Positions 52,736 through 62,310 of a DNA stretch of 64,000 bases are shown piece by piece. The notes under the pieces are model-generated. The model searched no databases, was not told the DNA's origin, and saw nothing but the letters and a program-made list of their open reading frames with translations. Position numbers and translations under genes: made by a program. The stretch is from NCBI GenBank assembly GCA_963752225.1, contig CAVVXS010000009.1, positions 990,785 through 1,054,784 on the forward strand, in the 5' to 3' direction. Origin of the DNA: JBBROS01 sp963752225 (GTDB taxonomy: Bacteria > Pseudomonadota > Alphaproteobacteria > Acetobacterales > Acetobacteraceae). Positions within the stretch are counted from its first letter, which is position 1. Each line of letters begins with the position of its first letter.

Positions 52736-53632
52736 TTAGCCGGGCAACTCCAGGCGCCCGCTCGCGAAGATCACCGTCTCGCCCCCGACGCCGACGCTCA
52801 CGACGACACCGCCGCGCTTTTCCGCAAAGGCTTCGATCCGGCTGGGCCGCCCCATCGCGAGGCCCTGGGAGACCGACAGCGTGATGGAGCAGTCTGGGCC
52901 GGGAGAGCGCGCGGCAACGCAGCCCGCCAACGTGGCCGCCGCCGAGCCTGTGGCGGGATCCTCGTCGATCCCGAAGGCGGGTGCGAACATTCGGGCGTGC
53001 AGGGGCTCGCCCGAGTCCGCGTCCCCCGAAAACAGGAAAAGCTGGGGAGCCCAGGTGTCCTTCAGGTGAGTGTTCCACGCGGCACGATCGAGCGCCGCCC
53101 CGTCCACAATGGCTGGGCTCGAAAGGCGCACAAAGCAAAACGGAATGCCCACGCTGGCGAACCAGCTTTCGAGGAGTGAATCCCGTGGCACGGACAGGGC
53201 AGCCGCCAGCTGATCGGGATCCGGCGTTTCCCCGGGCATCTCGACTGCGCCGGGTAGCGTGAGGCGGGTGAAGAGCCTGCCCGAACTCATATTGATGTCA
53301 ACGCTGACCGGTCCGACACCCTCTTCCAGGATCACCCGGCCCACGCCTCCATGGAGGTCGAGTGCGCCCAGGTGCGCCAGAACGGCGGCCGTCCCGACCG
53401 TTGGATGCCCGGCGAACCGCAGCTCCGTCTTGGGTGTGAAGATCCGGACCCGCCTCGTGCCGTCCGGGGTCTCCGACGGCAGGACAAAGGTCGATTCAGC
53501 GAAGTTGAACTCGCGGGCGGCGGCCTGCATCTGCTCGCTCGTCATGCCCACCGCGTCGGTCACAACCGCGAGCTGGTTGCCGCCGAAGATGGAAGCGGTG
53601 AAAACGTCTGCAATGACGAACGGGTGCGGCAC
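52736..53632 (-). CDS. PhzF-family isomerase
   Basis: 298 residues with the PhzF catalytic Glu in NFAESTFVL (about residue 46), FTPKTELRFAGHP and IDEDPATGSAAATL. It acts on a small acid or enol; isomerisation of a keto/enol diacid would fit its neighbours. Lies 55 bp after RidA and about 200 bp before the dehydratase on the same strand. Confidence 0.88.
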   Translation of the reverse strand: MPHPFVIADVFTASIFGGNQLAVVTDAVGMTSEQMQAAAREFNFAESTFVLPSETPDGTRRVRIFTPKTELRFAGHPTVGTAAVLAHLGALDLHGGVGRVILEEGVGPVSVDINMSSGRLFTRLTLPGAVEMPGETPDPDQLAAALSVPRDSLLESWFASVGIPFCFVRLSSPAIVDGAALDRAAWNTHLKDTWAPQLFLFSGDADSGEPLHARMFAPAFGIDEDPATGSAAATLAGCVAARSPGPDCSITLSVSQGLAMGRPSRIEAFAEKRGGVVVSVGVGGETVIFASGRLELPG

Positions 53633-53687
53633 GTAGCCCTCCGGTTGGAACGGGCGGCAGCAGGCCGTCCGGGATTGCCGATCGCTG

Positions 53688-54065
53688 TCAGGTCGCTACC
53701 AGGTCCACCTCGACGGCGGCGCCCAGGGGCAGTGAGTTCACCGCGATCGCGGTTCGGGCGGGGTATGGCGCCGTGACATGGCGCTCGTACACCGCGTTCA
53801 CGGCGGCGAAGTCCGCAATGTCCGTGAGGTAGACGCCGACCCGTACGACGTCGTCCCACGTCCTGCCCGCTGCCCGGAGGACCGCGGCGATGTTCTTCAG
53901 GATTACTTCGGCCTGTGCGGGCGCGTCGCCGTCCACGAGCCTCCCCGTTGCCGGGTCCTGGGCCACCTGGCCGCTCAGGAACACCAGCCCGCCCCCCGCG
54001 GCCGCCGCGGAGAACGGCCCGATCGGCTTGGCGATCTCGTCCGTGCGGAAAACTTCCTTGCCCAA
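53688..54065 (-). CDS. RidA-family deaminase
   Basis: 125 residues of the YjgF/YER057c/UK114 trimer family: GPFSAAAAGGGLVFLSGQVA, ILKNIAAVLRAAGRTWDDVV, and the active-site Arg in YPARTAIAV with Glu in VEVDLVA. It hydrolyses reactive enamines/imines, releasing ammonia. First gene of the minus-strand unit, facing the divergent LysR gene. Confidence 0.9.
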   Translation of the reverse strand: MGKEVFRTDEIAKPIGPFSAAAAGGGLVFLSGQVAQDPATGRLVDGDAPAQAEVILKNIAAVLRAAGRTWDDVVRVGVYLTDIADFAAVNAVYERHVTAPYPARTAIAVNSLPLGAAVEVDLVAT

Positions 54066-54227
54066 TACGCCTCTCCCTCGAATTCCCGCGCCCCGTCCAC
54101 GTCGCCGGTCCGGCTACCCACCCGATAAGCGCTTCTTGCGCCCGCGCCTAATTCAAAATAGGCAGAAAGATCTTGCTGTGCGAGCAAGTTGTCAGCGGCG
54201 TTCGCACCCGTGCCTGGGAGCCCCGCC

Positions 54228-55133
54228 TTGTTGGATGAAATCAGGACGCTCGTTGTCATATCCGAGACAGGGTCGCTGCAAAACGCGGCCGGGCGTCTCC
54301 ACCTGACGCCCTCGGCCGTGACGCGAAAGATCCAACGTCTCGAGGCTGCCCTGGGGACGCTCCTGCTCGACAGGAGGACCAAGCCGCCTTCGCTGACGGC
54401 CACGGGGCGCGCGGTGTTGGAGCGCAGCCGGGGCATAATCCGGTCCTTTGACGACCTGAAAGCCAGCGTTTCAGGAACATCCGAACCCACCGGCCCGTTC
54501 AGGGTAGGCCTTGCGCACGCGCTCGCCGAGCCGGGGATCGTCGGGGCCGTAGGGCGGCTCGTGGGGCGGCTTCCGGGATTGCGGCCGGTATTCGCGAGCG
54601 ATCTCACCCCCAACCTGCTCGACAGGGTCCGATCCGGCGACCTCGATGCCGCAGCCATCCTGTTGCCGGGGGGAAGCCAGATCCCGGCGGACCTGACCGG
54701 GGCGATCGTCTCGACGCAGCCGCTGACTCTGGTCGCACCCAGGTCGGAGGGGCGCTCCGGGCGCCGTCCGGCTTCGGCCCTCGCGGGGCGTAGATGGGTC
54801 CTGAACCCACCGGGGTGCCTCGTCCGCGACGCGCTCGGGAAGGCCCTCGCGGTAAGCGGGATCGAGCTGGCGGTGACGGCCGAGGTCCATGACCTCGCCT
54901 TGCAGTTCTCCATGGTGGCGGCGGGGCTGGGGCTCGGCCTGCTGCCCACCCGTTTCGTGGCGGCCCAGCCGAGGCGGGCAGAAGTGTCCAGGTGGCAGGT
55001 TCCTGGAATCGAGCTCGGGATCTCGGTGACGGCAATACGCAGCGCCACGTTGGGACCCCTGGAAGCGGCCGCCGACGCGTTCGAGGAGGAGCTGGCCGCG
55101 CACTTCGGGCGAGCCTCCGGCGCCGGGCGGTAG
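54228..55133 (+). CDS. LysR-family transcription regulator
   Basis: About 301 residues. The N-terminal helix-turn-helix reads IRTLVVISETGSLQNAAGRL and HLTPSAVTRKIQRLE; the effector domain starts near residue 90. I choose TTG 54228 because GGGAG lies seven bases upstream; TTG 54189 would add 13 residues. Divergent from ridA with about 160 bp between the starts, the usual control region for a LysR-run operon, so it likely governs ridA-phzF-dehydratase-permease. Confidence 0.85.
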   Translation: MLDEIRTLVVISETGSLQNAAGRLHLTPSAVTRKIQRLEAALGTLLLDRRTKPPSLTATGRAVLERSRGIIRSFDDLKASVSGTSEPTGPFRVGLAHALAEPGIVGAVGRLVGRLPGLRPVFASDLTPNLLDRVRSGDLDAAAILLPGGSQIPADLTGAIVSTQPLTLVAPRSEGRSGRRPASALAGRRWVLNPPGCLVRDALGKALAVSGIELAVTAEVHDLALQFSMVAAGLGLGLLPTRFVAAQPRRAEVSRWQVPGIELGISVTAIRSATLGPLEAAADAFEEELAAHFGRASGAGR

Positions 55134-55153
55134 GCGGGCGGGCCGTTCGGCGC

Positions 55154-55450
55154 TCAGCTTGCACCGTCCTGCCTCGCCGCCACAGCCGACGCGAGCCCGG
55201 GCGCCATGTCGCCCCTAGGGTGGACGGCCACGTGGCCGAGCCCGAGCCATCGCGCCATGAGCGCCAGCTCGTCCGGAAGCTCCGCCGCCGCGTTCCCGGG
55301 TGCCTCGTCCTCGGCGTGGGCCGAGAGGACGCGCAGGCGGCTGGGCCGCCTGACCCATGGCCGCCATCCGCACTGGCCGCAAGTGCGCGGGGTTTCCGTC
55401 CTTGTGGAGAGGAAGCGGTCCGCTGCCGCCGACCTGCCCAGTATCCACAT
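55154..55450 (-). pseudogene. C-terminal scrap of a YcaQ-like winged-helix glycosylase
   Basis: The end of this frame (AAAELPDELALMARWLGLGH then VAVHPRGDMAPGLASAV) matches the last helices of YcaQ/AlkX-type DNA glycosylases. The rest of the family's 380 or so residues are absent. Tentative. Confidence 0.4.
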
Positions 55451-55517
55451 ACCCGCGCATTGATCCCGGCGGTTCGGCCCCGAGTGTGTCCATTGCGAAA
55501 CGGAACGTGGGTCTTCG

Positions 55518-56391
55518 TTAGCCGACCGGCGCCCGGGGCCGGTCGGCCATGCTGTTCAACACCAGGCCCCCGAGAACAAGGAGGCCACCGACCAACTCGG
55601 TGGCGCCGACCGGCTCGCCGAAGACGAAGTGGGTGCTGGCCAGGCCGACTACCGGCACGAGGAGCGCCAAGGGCGTGACGCTCGCGGCCGTGTGCCTGCT
55701 CAGGAGCCTGTTCCAGAGGCTGAATGCGACCAGGGTGGTCGGGTAGGTAAGGAAGGCGACGGCGAGGACGGACCTCAAGGCGGGATGCGACAGCGCGGCG
55801 ATCGACGCGGCCCTGTCCTCGAGCATCCACGAAAGGGCGAATAGAGGAAGCGGGGCAGCGAGGCTTGCCCAGACCATGAAGGAGAGCATGTTCACTCGCC
55901 CGGCCCGTTTGGCGATGAGGTTGGCGCAGCTCCAGGCAGTCGCGGCCCCGATCACCATCGCGAACGGGAGCGCCGCGGCGCCGCCGATCCGCCACCGCGC
56001 GATGACGATGATGCCTCCGATCCCGAGCGCCGCACCGATCAGTTGAAGCGGCCGCGGTCTCTCCGGGAAAAGCGCTGCCGAGAGCGCGACGGTGAGGAAC
56101 ACCTGGTCTGGAGCACGAGCGCGGCGAGCCCGGCGGGCATCCCCATCTCGATCGCGCTGAACAGCAGTCCCGATCTGCACCACGCCCAGCGTGAGGCCGA
56201 ATGCCGCGACGAGGGTCGCGGGGGCCTCGGGCGGGGGCACGAACAGGAGCGCGGGAAAAGCCGCGAACAGAAACCTCAGCCCGGTCAGCAATGAGCGGGG
56301 GCACCTGTTCCACCCCGGCCCGGATGGAGACGAAGTTGACGCCTAGGATGGTTGCCAGGGCCAATGCTGTGATGCCGTCGCCAAGTGGCAT
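55518..56391 (-). pseudogene. frameshifted EamA/DMT-family exporter
   Basis: The start MPLGDGITALALATILGVNF at 56391 reads in one frame. An extra A near 56293 shifts it to LTGLRFLFAAFPALLFVPPP. After a second slip around 56100-56160 the remainder (VFLTVALSAALFPERPRPLQ through VLGGLVLNSMADRP) is intact. Together they match a 10-helix O-acetylserine/cysteine exporter-type EamA protein with at least two frameshifts. Confidence 0.8.
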
Positions 56392-56529
56392 CGGGCCTTC
56401 GCGGGTTCGGGATCAGCCAACCGGCCGCCGGGACGGCCACTCGCGGGCAAATGGCGGATTAAGCCAGGGCGCGCATGCCCGACCTGCCGTGCACCGGTGC
56501 AACATGCACGCCCTTTCGGGCGGCCACCG

Positions 56530-57207
56530 TCACTGGACGGTCGTTTCGACCCAGGCCGCGAAGTCGTCCAGCGCCCGGGCAAGGACCTGGCCGTCCGTCC
56601 GGCCACTCCGGGCCGGGACGTGGAAGCCGTGATCGGCATGCTCGTCCATCCGCAGCGTCGCGCCCGCGCCGAGACTCTCGAGCAATGGCAGCAGCAGGCC
56701 CGGGTCGGCCAGCGCGTCCCGCTTCCCTTGCAGGAACAAGAGGGGGATGCCAATGCCCGCAAGGTGGTCGGCCCGGCCGACTGAAGGCTTTCCCGCCGGG
56801 TGGAGCGGGAAACCGAAGAACGCCAGTCCCCGCACTCCCGGAAGGGGTGCCTCGGCCTGGGCCTGAGAGGTCATGCGACCCCCGAACGACTTCCCCCCGG
56901 CCAGCAGCGGGGTGGACGGAAGCAGGGCGGCAGCCTTTGCCACCGCCGCGCGCACGGCCTCGTGCGCCAGCGCCGAGCCGTCCGGCCGCTTCGACTTCTT
57001 CTCCATGAACGGGAAGTGGTAGCGGAGCGTCGCGATACCGCGGCCGTCGAGACCCTCGGCCGCGGCTGCCATGAACGGGTGAAGTATTCCCGCCCCGGCG
57101 CCGTGCGCCATTACGTAGCAGGCCTTGGCGCCCGGCGGGGCCAGTAGCAGGGCCGACACCGTGCGGCCGCCGGACATGTTCACCATCACGGGGATCGGGA
57201 CCGTCAC
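56530..57207 (-). CDS. KANL3/Tex30-type alpha/beta hydrolase
   Basis: 225 residues. YVMAHGAGAGILHPFM, the nucleophile Ser in AGGKSFGGRM (about residue 105), Asp in QGKRDALAD and His in EHADHGFHV complete an alpha/beta-hydrolase triad. The compact bacterial family has unknown substrates. The start is near 57207. Downstream of the EamA remnant's coordinates and on the same strand. Confidence 0.8.
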   Translation of the reverse strand: MTVPIPVMVNMSGGRTVSALLLAPPGAKACYVMAHGAGAGILHPFMAAAAEGLDGRGIATLRYHFPFMEKKSKRPDGSALAHEAVRAAVAKAAALLPSTPLLAGGKSFGGRMTSQAQAEAPLPGVRGLAFFGFPLHPAGKPSVGRADHLAGIGIPLLFLQGKRDALADPGLLLPLLESLGAGATLRMDEHADHGFHVPARSGRTDGQVLARALDDFAAWVETTVQ

Positions 57208-57460
57208 GGCTCAGTCTCTCGCGGCACGCGGCCGGGCCGTCCACCGGCGGCTCTCGACCGTCCCGCCCGACTGCCGCCGCCTGCCGGGCCTGCGACATAC
57301 GTGAATGAGTGGCATAGCCCCACCGTAGTCGCGATGAACGCCGTCCTCTACCGCGACCCATGTCGAAGGCTTGCATATCGACGGATCCCGCATCGGTGCA
57401 GCGGGGCCATGCGGCGATGCCCCTGGACGCGGCGGCATCCCTGGGCAGGATGGGAAACTC

Positions 57461-58256
57461 GTGAACGAACTCCAGTACTGCATCGTGGACGCCTTCGCGG
57501 ACGGACTGTTCGGCGGGAACCGGGCTGCGGTCTGCTTGGACGACACAGGCCTGCCCGACGACCTCATGCGTGCTGTGGCCGTCGAGTTCGGCACCCCGGC
57601 CAAGGCGTTCCTCTACCGCTCCGGCGGGGAACTCCATGTTCCCTGGTTCACTCCCTTCGGGCGGGAGATCGAAAACTGCGGCCACGGCGCGATCGCGTCC
57701 ACGCATGTAGCCTGGTAACGCGGGCTGTCCAAAGCCGCAGGAATTTCGCTCCGCAGCGCTTCGGCACGGTCGCCGTCTCGCGGTGCGAGGATGGGCTACG
57801 GCTCTCCCTGGACGCTCAACGCGTGACCGCCGTGACGGATGTTACCATTGTGTCGGCCACACTGGGCGGCGCCGTGCCGTCAACCCTCCACCGGGGCAAC
57901 GATCTGGTGGCGGTGTTCGGGGCTGCCGGGCAAGCAGACGATCTCAGGCCAGTGGCAGCGGAACTGGAACGTCCCGACGCATACGAGGTTGTCGCGGTCG
58001 CCCCGTCTCAGGGCGACCGGCCGGGACACGTCTGCCGCTTCTTCAAGGCGGACAAACCGGATGCGAGGATCCGGTCAACGGCTCCTGCCAGGCGGCGGTG
58101 GCGCCGCTGATGGCCGGGTTGCTCGGCACGGCCAGGATGGACGTCCGGCAAGTGAGCCGCCGGGGCGGGTCGTTTCTGGCGGATACGCCGCCCGACATGG
58201 TGCATCTAACGTCGAGATGTTTCACCGCATCGACGGGCATGCTTTGGCTGCCGTGA
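57461..58256 (+). pseudogene. frameshifted PhzF-family gene
   Basis: GTG 57461 opens NELQYCIVDAFADGLFGGNR and continues to WFTPFGREIENCGHGAIAST, then hits a stop at 57718. The reading continues in a second frame (FGTVAVSRCEDGLRLSLDAQ to CRFFKADKP) and a third (EDPVNGSCQAAVAPLMAG), ending at 58256. These are the PhzF blocks in the right order with two frameshifts. It is the third PhzF-type gene in the window and the only broken one. Confidence 0.75.
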
Positions 58257-58320
58257 GGCAAAGGCTGCGGAACGGTTCGGACCTGTCATAGTCCGACGGC
58301 AAGGACGGGAGGACGGGACC

Positions 58321-58719
58321 ATGCTGATGGGCGGGTGCATGTGCGGGTATGTCCGCTACGAGGCGGACGGAATCCCGTTCAACTCGACGGCGTGTCACTG
58401 TAGCGACTGCCGACGAGCCACTGCCGCCCCCTTTGTGGCGTGGTTCAGCGTGCCGCCTTCCAGATTCCGCGTCGTGTCCGGGGAACCGGGGCTTCACGCG
58501 TCGAGCCCCGGTGTCGAGCGGGGCTTTTGCCCGCGTTGCGGAACGCCGCTCACCTTCCGGCGGTCCGACCTGCCCGACGAGCTTGACGTCGCGACGTGCA
58601 GCCTGGACGACCCGGAGCTGGTTCCCCCGGCCGACCACGTCAGGACCGGCTCCAGGTTGTCGTGGGTGCACCTGCCAAACGACCTCCCCGCCTACACCGG
58701 CGCGCGCACCGGCACGTGA
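58321..58719 (+). CDS. GFA-family zinc protein
   Basis: 132 residues with GGCMCGYVRYE, CHCSDCRRAT and CPRCGTPL in the GFA zinc-binding pattern. Strong GGGAGGACGGG upstream of the ATG. Shorter than the copy at 29253. Reaction unknown. Confidence 0.85.
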   Translation: MLMGGCMCGYVRYEADGIPFNSTACHCSDCRRATAAPFVAWFSVPPSRFRVVSGEPGLHASSPGVERGFCPRCGTPLTFRRSDLPDELDVATCSLDDPELVPPADHVRTGSRLSWVHLPNDLPAYTGARTGT

Positions 58720-58873
58720 GGCACTGCCGCCGAGGAACTCGGCACATGGGTAGGGCCAGAATGCGCTGCCTGGTCGAAGGGGGAATGTTCGCAGGACCCG
58801 GTCGGCGACGAGGCACCATCGTCCAGGCTCACATCCGCCCGGCGTCAACTGTCCGTCCACGCCCGACCCCTGC

Positions 58874-59150
58874 CTACGGCCGCCCGCCGGGCCGGGCACG
58901 CGCCCGGGCGTCGTTGAGCAAGGCCGCCAGTTCGCGGGCGTCCAACCCGTATGTATCGGGAAGGGCCGAATCGTACCCGCTCATCGCCGCGGACGTTGCC
59001 GTGGTCAACGGGTTCTCACGTCGTGCACGCCGCGAATGGAAGCCGACCATCTCGACATCCGAAACCATGGTTGCCCCGAAACCATCCACGTCGTCCCATG
59101 TGAAGCTGCGGCTCCGGAAGAACGACCGGTAAGTGAAACACGCTGGGGAG
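58874..59150 (-). pseudogene. C-terminal remnant of a bacterial PH-like domain protein
   Basis: The frame reads FFRSRSFTWDDVDGFGAT, VEMVGFHSR and GYDSALPDTYGLDARELAAL, the ending of small proteins with a bacterial pleckstrin-like domain. The N-terminal half is missing or unreadable. The remaining 240 bp to the next gene show nothing. Confidence 0.5.
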
Positions 59151-59393
59151 GCGGCGCCAGCCCCGGTCCCTCCCGTCCGGGAACTTGGCGTCCCGCCTGT
59201 CCCCGTGATGACCGGCCGCATCCGCCACTGCCTTGGCGCACGTCCAGTAGCTAATTTGCATGCATGCCCGTGCTTCGCTTCCGCTGACGATGGTATCGAA
59301 GCCCGGCGCAACATTGTGATCATGGACGGGTATGATCCGCAGGACCCTGCCTACGTCGGCCATTCGGCTGCCCGGGCCATCGAGGAAAAAGAT

Positions 59394-60122
59394 ATGCCTG
59401 ACGACCTCTGCCCCGAACGCTTCCCCGTCACGCCGCGGAACAAGGTAAAGCGCCTGCACGAACGCGGCCGGTACGACCGGCGCGAGGTGTACGAGATCCT
59501 CGACGCCGCATTGCTCTGCCACGTGGCATACGTGTTCGACGGGCAGCCCTACTGCACCCCGACCGCGTTCTGGCGCGAGGGCGACCATCTCTATTGGCAC
59601 GGCTCGTCTGCCAGCCGGATGCTGCGAGTCCAGGAACCCGGCGTGCCCGTCTGTATCACCGTCGCCCACCTCGACAGCCTCGTGCTGGCCCGTTGCGGCT
59701 TCAACCATTCCGTCGACTATCGCTCCGCCATGTGCTTCGGCAGCGCGCACCTCATCGACGACCCGGCCGAAAAGGCTCGCGCCCTGGACAGCATGGTGGA
59801 CCGGTTCTACCCCGGCCGCTCCGCGACCCTCCGGCCGAGCACGGGGCTGGAACTGAAGGCGACGACGGTTATTGGCATGGAGATAGCCGAGGCGAGTGGG
59901 AAGGTGCGCACAAAGGGCGTTGCGGACGACGAGGAAGACTACTCGCTGCCGATCTACGCCGCCCGGATCCCTGTGAGGACAGTCGTCGGCGAGATCGAGC
60001 CCTGCCCGAGATTACCCGGCGGGGTGGTGCGCCCGGACGGCCTCTCGGCTTTCGGCGAAGGTCGGCGCCTCGACGACGCTCTTCTCGAGAACTGGGCCCG
60101 CACCTACGGCGAGGGCGGGTGA
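59394..60122 (+). CDS. pyridoxamine 5'-phosphate oxidase-family protein
   Basis: 242 residues of the split-barrel flavin group: VTPRNKVKRLHERGRYDRRE, ALLCHVAYVFDGQPYCTPTA, LYWHGSSASRML and ICITVAHLDSLVLAR-like blocks match the NimA-like PNPOx proteins. GAGGAAAAA precedes ATG 59394; a longer frame to 59133 is not needed. Likely FMN- or heme-binding; reaction unknown. Confidence 0.85.
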   Translation: MPDDLCPERFPVTPRNKVKRLHERGRYDRREVYEILDAALLCHVAYVFDGQPYCTPTAFWREGDHLYWHGSSASRMLRVQEPGVPVCITVAHLDSLVLARCGFNHSVDYRSAMCFGSAHLIDDPAEKARALDSMVDRFYPGRSATLRPSTGLELKATTVIGMEIAEASGKVRTKGVADDEEDYSLPIYAARIPVRTVVGEIEPCPRLPGGVVRPDGLSAFGEGRRLDDALLENWARTYGEGG

Positions 60123-60382
60123 ACGCGGGGAGCAATCGGCACCGTTCGGGCGCAGGACACCGATCCGCTCAGCTCTGCGGTAGCTTGGGCGCGCCGTCAA
60201 CGTGCATTGCAAGGACGTGGCCGCCTTGGGCTGGACTTGCCGGTGCAGGCGGCGGCCGCGCATTGACATTATACGTGCTGTCCGCTGGTGGCCAGGACAC
60301 CAACGTGCCAGATCGTTTGCGCGGCCTCCTTTCAGGTCCCCTGCGGGACGCCGCCGCGCATAGTTTTGGCAGGAGTACAGCG

Positions 60383-60841
60383 ATGAGCAGCGGGGCCGCC
60401 CCTTTCCACCCCAGCATCGGCCGCCTCGACCCGGAGCACCGAAGGGAGTGGGAGGTGCTCTGGCGTGCTTACATGGCTTTCTACGAGCGCACGTTGTCGG
60501 ACGGAGCGTACGACACCGCTTGGGCTCGCTTCATGGACGACACAGCGCTGCATGCCAGGGGAGCATGGGTGGACGGCACTTTGGTCGGCATCACGCACTT
60601 CCTGGTGCACCCGAACACGTCTAACCGCGACGTGTGTTATCTCCAGGACCTGTTTACCGCCCCCGAAGCGCGCGGCAGGGGGGTTGCCCGCGCGCTGATT
60701 GCGGCAGTGGTGGACTTCGCTCGCGCGAGGGAGTGTTCGCGGGTCTACTGGAACACGAAGACCGACAACGCCACGGCACGGCGTCTTTATGACAAGGTAG
60801 GCGTCCACCGCGGGTTCATCCGCTATGACATCGACATCTGA
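60383..60841 (+). CDS. GNAT-family N-acetyltransferase
   Basis: 152 residues. The acetyl-CoA loop is visible as EARGRGVARALIAA, after the beta-strand CYLQDLFTAP, with NTKTDNATARRLYDKVG near the end. AGGAG precedes ATG 60383. Substrate unknown. Alone on its strand. Confidence 0.88.
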   Translation: MSSGAAPFHPSIGRLDPEHRREWEVLWRAYMAFYERTLSDGAYDTAWARFMDDTALHARGAWVDGTLVGITHFLVHPNTSNRDVCYLQDLFTAPEARGRGVARALIAAVVDFARARECSRVYWNTKTDNATARRLYDKVGVHRGFIRYDIDI

Positions 60842-61109
60842 CGGCAGCAGTGCGTCGACGCGGGAACACCATGCGCCAGTTTTGGGCAGGCACGCTCGTC
60901 AAGGTCGAGCAAGGTGTCCCACTTCTGAACGCCCTTCGGCTGGTCGGGTCGGCACTCCGTCCGCCTAACTAGGCTGTTTCCGCATGCGGTCTCCCCTCTT
61001 CGTCACAGGCACTCGCAGCGGGACAAGCTCTTTTGGACCTGGATGGGCACGGTCGGCGCGCCATGAAGCGGTCCGGTATCCCTTTCCGGAGAGCAAGTTG
61101 CTGCATCGG

Positions 61110-61517
61110 CTAGCGGCGCGGTGATCGCGGGAAGCGCGGAACTTCCGCCGGTAGATCGAACCAGATGGCGGAGTTCTCCGTCCAGATATGGACGTCGGGC
61201 ACGAACGAGGCGAAATCGTCGAGGGAGCCCGCGGTGACGATAGTGGTTCCTGCCCTGCCGTGGTGCGAGAAGAAGAGGGCGCTTCCGCAGTCTGGACAGA
61301 AGTGGCGCTCGCCGTGCTCCGAAGAGCCGAACCGTTTCGGCTCTCCCTGAAGCACCTGGACCTCCGCGGCGTCCATCACTAGGTAGCCCATCATCGGGCC
61401 GCCGGACTGCCGCCTACAGTTCGCGCAATGGCAGCACAGGCGCTGCTTGGGCGCACCTGAAAGCGCATACCGGACTGCGCCGCACAGGCAGCCGCCATCG
61501 CCGTTCCTGGCCATCAT
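61110..61517 (-). CDS. GFA-family zinc protein
   Basis: 135 residues. GGCLCGAVRYAL, CHCANCRRQSGG and CPDCGSALFF give the GFA Cys set. Third GFA gene in the window, not closely alike to the others. Reaction unknown. Confidence 0.85.
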   Translation of the reverse strand: MMARNGDGGCLCGAVRYALSGAPKQRLCCHCANCRRQSGGPMMGYLVMDAAEVQVLQGEPKRFGSSEHGERHFCPDCGSALFFSHHGRAGTTIVTAGSLDDFASFVPDVHIWTENSAIWFDLPAEVPRFPRSPRR

Positions 61518-61737
61518 GCGTCTTCCACGGATGCACTCGGCGCCCGGGCTGCGATCCCGCGGCGACCTGGATCACCGGCCGGGCTGCCGGGCGGGAATGT
61601 CGTCAGAGGCCCGAGGCAGCCCGCTGGACCGGTGTCATCGGGCCACAAGGGCGCAGCCCAGGAAGGAGGGGCGGACTCCGGAATGGGCCCGTGTGTCAGG
61701 TAGACCATGAGGCTCCAGGCCGCTCCCCTGGCCCGTC

Positions 61738-62310
61738 TCATGCGACGGCCATTCCCTCGAATGCCAGGGCCACCTCTCGGAGAGTCGTGATCATGGCGAA
61801 GTCGTAGGCCAGGCTGGCGATGTGAGCTCGGTGCAGGACTTCCGCCTCGACGGTCCCTCCCTTTCCGTCGGGAAGATCGAAGCAGTCGCAGGCGTCCTCG
61901 ACGACGACCATCCTGTATCCCATGTTCGCGCCGACCCTGACGGTCGTAGAGACGCACATGTCGGTGGTGAAGCCGAAGACAACGAGCGTGCCGATCCCGA
62001 GGCGGCGCAGGCGTAGGTCGAGGTCAGTCCCGATGAAGGCCGCATTGACCGATTTCGAGACCAGCTGCTCGTCGCCACGCGGGCCGAAGCCAGGCCGGAA
62101 CCGGTTGCCCGGAGTGCCCGGGGCGAGCGTCGAACCCGCCTCTACGGAATCATGCCTAACGTGGACCAACGGCCTGCCCCGGTAGCGCCAGAGGCGCAGC
62201 AACTCGAGTCCGTTCTTGTCCGCCGCCTTGTTCCATCGTCGCGGCCATGGCGGGGAGTCGAACGCCATCTGATGGTCGATGGCGACTAGCGCTGCGTTGG
62301 TCAGGTCCAC
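61738..62310 (-). CDS. isochorismatase-family cysteine hydrolase
   Basis: 190 residues with the Asp-Lys-Cys triad: VAIDHQMAF, VSKSVNAAF and TTDMCVSTT (Cys near 118). Members hydrolyse amides such as nicotinamide or enol ethers. No fusion domain, unlike the copy at 31171. It is the last accessory gene before the empty stretch and backbone-type genes. Confidence 0.85.
   Translation of the reverse strand: MDLTNAALVAIDHQMAFDSPPWPRRWNKAADKNGLELLRLWRYRGRPLVHVRHDSVEAGSTLAPGTPGNRFRPGFGPRGDEQLVSKSVNAAFIGTDLDLRLRRLGIGTLVVFGFTTDMCVSTTVRVGANMGYRMVVVEDACDCFDLPDGKGGTVEAEVLHRAHIASLAYDFAMITTLREVALAFEGMAVA

Noticed and set aside
54604..56391. 595-codon minus-strand frame
   Set aside because: Only its first 27 residues belong to a real (EamA) gene; the rest is the shadow of LysR and other sequence.
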